A DNA stretch of 23,226 nucleotides from a virus. The number at the start of each line of letters is the position of its first letter. The first letter of the stretch is position 1. Position numbers and translations under genes: made by a program. The notes below the pieces were generated by a model. The model saw only the letters and a program-made list of their open reading frames with translations, was not told the DNA's origin and did no database searches. Of this stretch, positions 21,674-23,226 are shown piece by piece. The stretch lies in the IMG/VR virus record IMGVR_UViG_3300025483_000079, positions 1-23,226 of that record; one strand, 5' to 3'.

Positions 21674-22404
21674 ATTTACTACTGGGTGATTGTTTAGATC
21701 TTCTGCCTACGATTGCAGATGATAGCATCGACATGCTGCTGGTAGATTTGCCCTACGGTACAACTGCCTGCAAGTGGGATAGTATTATCCCTCTAGACAA
21801 GTTGTGGGAGCAATACAACAGAATCTGTAAAGAAAATGCGGCAATGGTATTCACTGCTGCACAACCTTTCACTACAATTCTTGCTGCTTCAAATATCAAG
21901 AACCTAAAGTATGAATGGATATGGGAGAAACCGCAGGGAACTAACCCCATGAATGCCAAAGTTATGCCTCTTAAGAGTCATGAAAACATCCTGGTATTTT
22001 ATAGAAAGAAACCAACATATAACCCTCAAATGTGGTATTCAACTCCGTACAGTGGGTTTAAGTCTGACACTGCAAAGATTGGCGAAGTTTATGGAGAAGC
22101 AAAATCTAAGCATCGGGACAACCCTGAGGGGTCTCGCTACCCTAAGACCGTCTTAAAATACAAGCAAGAGAAGGGTTTACATCCAACACAGAAACCTGTG
22201 CCACTAATGGAGTATTTGATCAAAACATATACTCATAAAGGTGACACAGTGCTGGATAATACCATGGGTAGTGGTACAACAGGCGTTGCATGTGTCAATA
22301 CAGATAGAAACTTCGTTGGAATCGAGATGGATGAGAAATATTTTAATGAAGCACAAACCCGTATCGGATCGCTAAAAAATCCTCTCACTGACCTGTTCAT
22401 GTGA
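21667..22404 (+). CDS. DNA methyltransferase, beta-class, DLPY type (probably N6-adenine)
   Basis: The 245-residue product opens with MVNLLLGDCLDLLPTIADDS and motif IV DLPYGTT (27-33), typical of N6-adenine or related methyltransferases. HPTQKPVPLMEYLI (172-185) is motif X, and DNTMGSGTTGVAC (197-209) is motif I followed by GIEMDEKYF. The IV-X-I order is the beta arrangement. No target recognition domain can be identified. It is translationally coupled to the PD-(D/E)xK protein and would protect phage DNA from it. As an orphan it could instead serve regulation or evasion of host enzymes. Confidence 0.9.
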   Translation: MVNLLLGDCLDLLPTIADDSIDMLLVDLPYGTTACKWDSIIPLDKLWEQYNRICKENAAMVFTAAQPFTTILAASNIKNLKYEWIWEKPQGTNPMNAKVMPLKSHENILVFYRKKPTYNPQMWYSTPYSGFKSDTAKIGEVYGEAKSKHRDNPEGSRYPKTVLKYKQEKGLHPTQKPVPLMEYLIKTYTHKGDTVLDNTMGSGTTGVACVNTDRNFVGIEMDEKYFNEAQTRIGSLKNPLTDLFM

Positions 22405-22458
22405 CAGTTGGTCAAACTGTCCACTAAACCCCCACAGGGCACCAAAATCGTGTATATT
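22402..22458 (+). promoter_or_regulatory. Module copy after the second R-M unit, decayed -35 box
   Basis: It starts at the stop codon. GACAGTT (22403-22409) and AACTGTC (22415-22421) form a perfect 7-base-pair stem with loop GGTCA. The segment aligned with CCCTTGACAGGG reads CCCCCACAGGG, so the -35 box is lost or poor (CCCACA). TATATT (22453-22458) remains as a -10 box. A weak promoter for the gene at 22483 is possible. Confidence 0.55.
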
Positions 22459-22482
22459 AAGAGAGTCAAAGGAATTCAACCG

Positions 22483-22674
22483 ATGCGAACCGTCACCAAA
22501 GCACAAGCACTAGAGCAATTCCGTTACAATTGGCAAGTAATTGTTAAACAACATCCACGCCTGAAAAATGACAAAGTTTGGAAGCGTGAAGAGTGGGGAA
22601 TGTTCACTGATTCACTTTGTAAGGAGGGTTATATCACCATGAAAAAGTATGAGTCTTGGAGCAACCCTTTCTGA
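22483..22674 (+). CDS. Small basic protein, 63 residues
   Basis: ATG 22483 lies ten bases after AAAGGA; the upstream frame to 22408 is inside the promoter module. The product (MRTVTKAQALEQFRYNWQVI... WKREEWGMFTDSLCKEGYIT) is helical and rich in Trp, Lys and Arg. No function recognised. It shares a base with the next start (TGATG). Confidence 0.65.
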   Translation: MRTVTKAQALEQFRYNWQVIVKQHPRLKNDKVWKREEWGMFTDSLCKEGYITMKKYESWSNPF

Positions 22675-22889
22675 TGAAGATTGATACGCTTGGCAGAGTC
22701 ATAGGATCATTTCTTGTGGTCACTGCATATTTCATCATTCTCCATGTAAATCTATCATTGGGAGTGATTATGCAGTTCATAGGTGATGCTATCTCAGTGC
22801 CATTCTTTATCAGAACTAAATCATGGGATGTTGTAATCATGCTCGCGTTCCTGTTAATCATCTCATCTACTAAATTGCTACCAACCTAA
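22674..22889 (+). CDS. Small membrane protein, 71 residues, two membrane segments
   Basis: ATG 22674 shares one base with the previous stop. Hydrophobic segments at about 9-27 (VIGSFLVVTAYFIILHV) and 51-67 (WDVVIMLAFLLIISSTK) are likely membrane spans; between them VIMQFIGDAISVPFFI is amphipathic or partly buried. Such small phage membrane proteins include holin-like and superinfection-exclusion proteins, but no motif decides this. The tight overlaps on both sides suggest co-translation. Confidence 0.65.
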   Translation: MKIDTLGRVIGSFLVVTAYFIILHVNLSLGVIMQFIGDAISVPFFIRTKSWDVVIMLAFLLIISSTKLLPT

Positions 22890-23107
22890 TGTCTTGGGGT
22901 CTCATTCCGTGGTCACAACTTAAACACAAAAAAATGACTTATCTTGAACTTCTAGAGCAACTCCAGTGCTGCTCAAAAGAAACTCTACAGCAAACAGTAA
23001 CACTCTATAGCATCAAAGATGACGAGTTTACTCCTGCTTACATGACAGATTACACTGACAGTGAGGAACAAGTTCTCAATCGTGATCACCTCGTTATTAC
23101 TTACTGA
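22889..23107 (+). CDS. Small acidic protein, 72 residues
   Basis: The first ATG (22889) shares a base with the previous stop. ATG 22934 (MTYLELLEQLQCCSKETLQQ) begins the more conserved-looking part and may be the true start. The body TVTLYSIKDDEFTPAYM resembles a small beta domain. The stop shares a base with the next ATG. Function unknown. Confidence 0.6.
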   Translation: MSWGLIPWSQLKHKKMTYLELLEQLQCCSKETLQQTVTLYSIKDDEFTPAYMTDYTDSEEQVLNRDHLVITY

Positions 23108-23226
23108 TGGAACTTCCTGTTGATTTTGTTCACGATCCCCCAGAAGGTTTCTCCTATGAGGTTGAAGATTTCAAGCGAAATGTCATTTCTATTTGGTTAC
23201 TTCACCATCAAATCTTTTCTTATAGT
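23107..23226 (+). CDS. N-terminal part of a protein of unknown function (3' partial)
   Basis: The frame opens at ATG 23107, overlapping the previous stop (TGATG), and stays open to the window edge. The 40 visible residues (MELPVDFVHDPPEGFSYEVE... NVISIWLLHHQIF) do not identify a family. Confidence 0.6.
   Translation, partial: MELPVDFVHDPPEGFSYEVEDFKRNVISIWLLHHQIFSYS

Noticed and set aside
1-23226. Insertion sequences, integrase or attachment sites
   Set aside because: No transposase or integrase-like frame and no terminal inverted repeats were seen; the repeated modules are short regulatory elements.

Overview
The window looks like part of the genome of a T4-like contractile-tailed marine cyanophage (a myovirus of Synechococcus or Prochlorococcus). 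I infer this from a T4 gp5-like baseplate hub gene, a run of long fibre-like virion genes behind T4-type late promoter motifs (TATAAATA or NATAAATA), two phage tRNA genes, many 2-oxoglutarate/Fe(II) (2OG-Fe) oxygenases and many very short tightly packed genes. Every convincing gene is on the + strand. The DNA is AT-rich, most strongly in the oxygenase block.

Layout. (1) 1-2784: the 3' end of an unidentified gene, then a gp5-like baseplate hub protein with an OB-fold-like start and a beta-helix-like region but no visible lysozyme domain. (2) 2785-3508: a consensus sigma70-type promoter, three small genes and tRNA-Leu(UAA). (3) 3520-7730: six divergent 2OG-Fe oxygenase genes. Five lie close together, interrupted by tRNA-Asn(GUU) between the fourth and fifth; the sixth (PKHD/prolyl-hydroxylase-like) follows two small genes. 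(4) 7711-8354: three small genes, including a 33-codon one. (5) 8381-17183: six virion genes ending in a polyglycine-rich protein that resembles a gp38-type receptor-binding adhesin; a strong terminator follows. (6) 17215-18581: six small genes of unknown function. (7) 18579-22404: two putative restriction-modification units, nuclease + TSPPY-type methyltransferase + ParB-like protein, then PD-(D/E)xK-like nuclease + DLPY-type methyltransferase. (8) 22402-23226: small genes, one a membrane protein, and a gene cut by the window edge.

The most unusual feature is a recurrent intergenic module. Several copies start exactly at the upstream stop codon (consensus GTGACAG...AACTG), then carry a GC-rich hairpin whose loop is a sigma70 -35 box (TTGACA or TTGACG), a T-run and, 17 bases after the -35 box, a -10 box. 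One short sequence thus appears to end one transcript and start the next. Copies bracket both putative restriction-modification units, as expected for exchangeable cassettes. This resembles the 'promoter early stem-loop' (PeSL) mobile regulatory cassettes described for T4-type phages, but here the -35 box sits in the terminator loop itself.

Working model (inference): NATAAATA motifs drive the late virion genes, and sigma70-like stem-loop promoters drive the small accessory and restriction-modification genes early. The oxygenases may modify phage or host proteins, nucleic acid or metabolites; no substrate can be read from the sequence.
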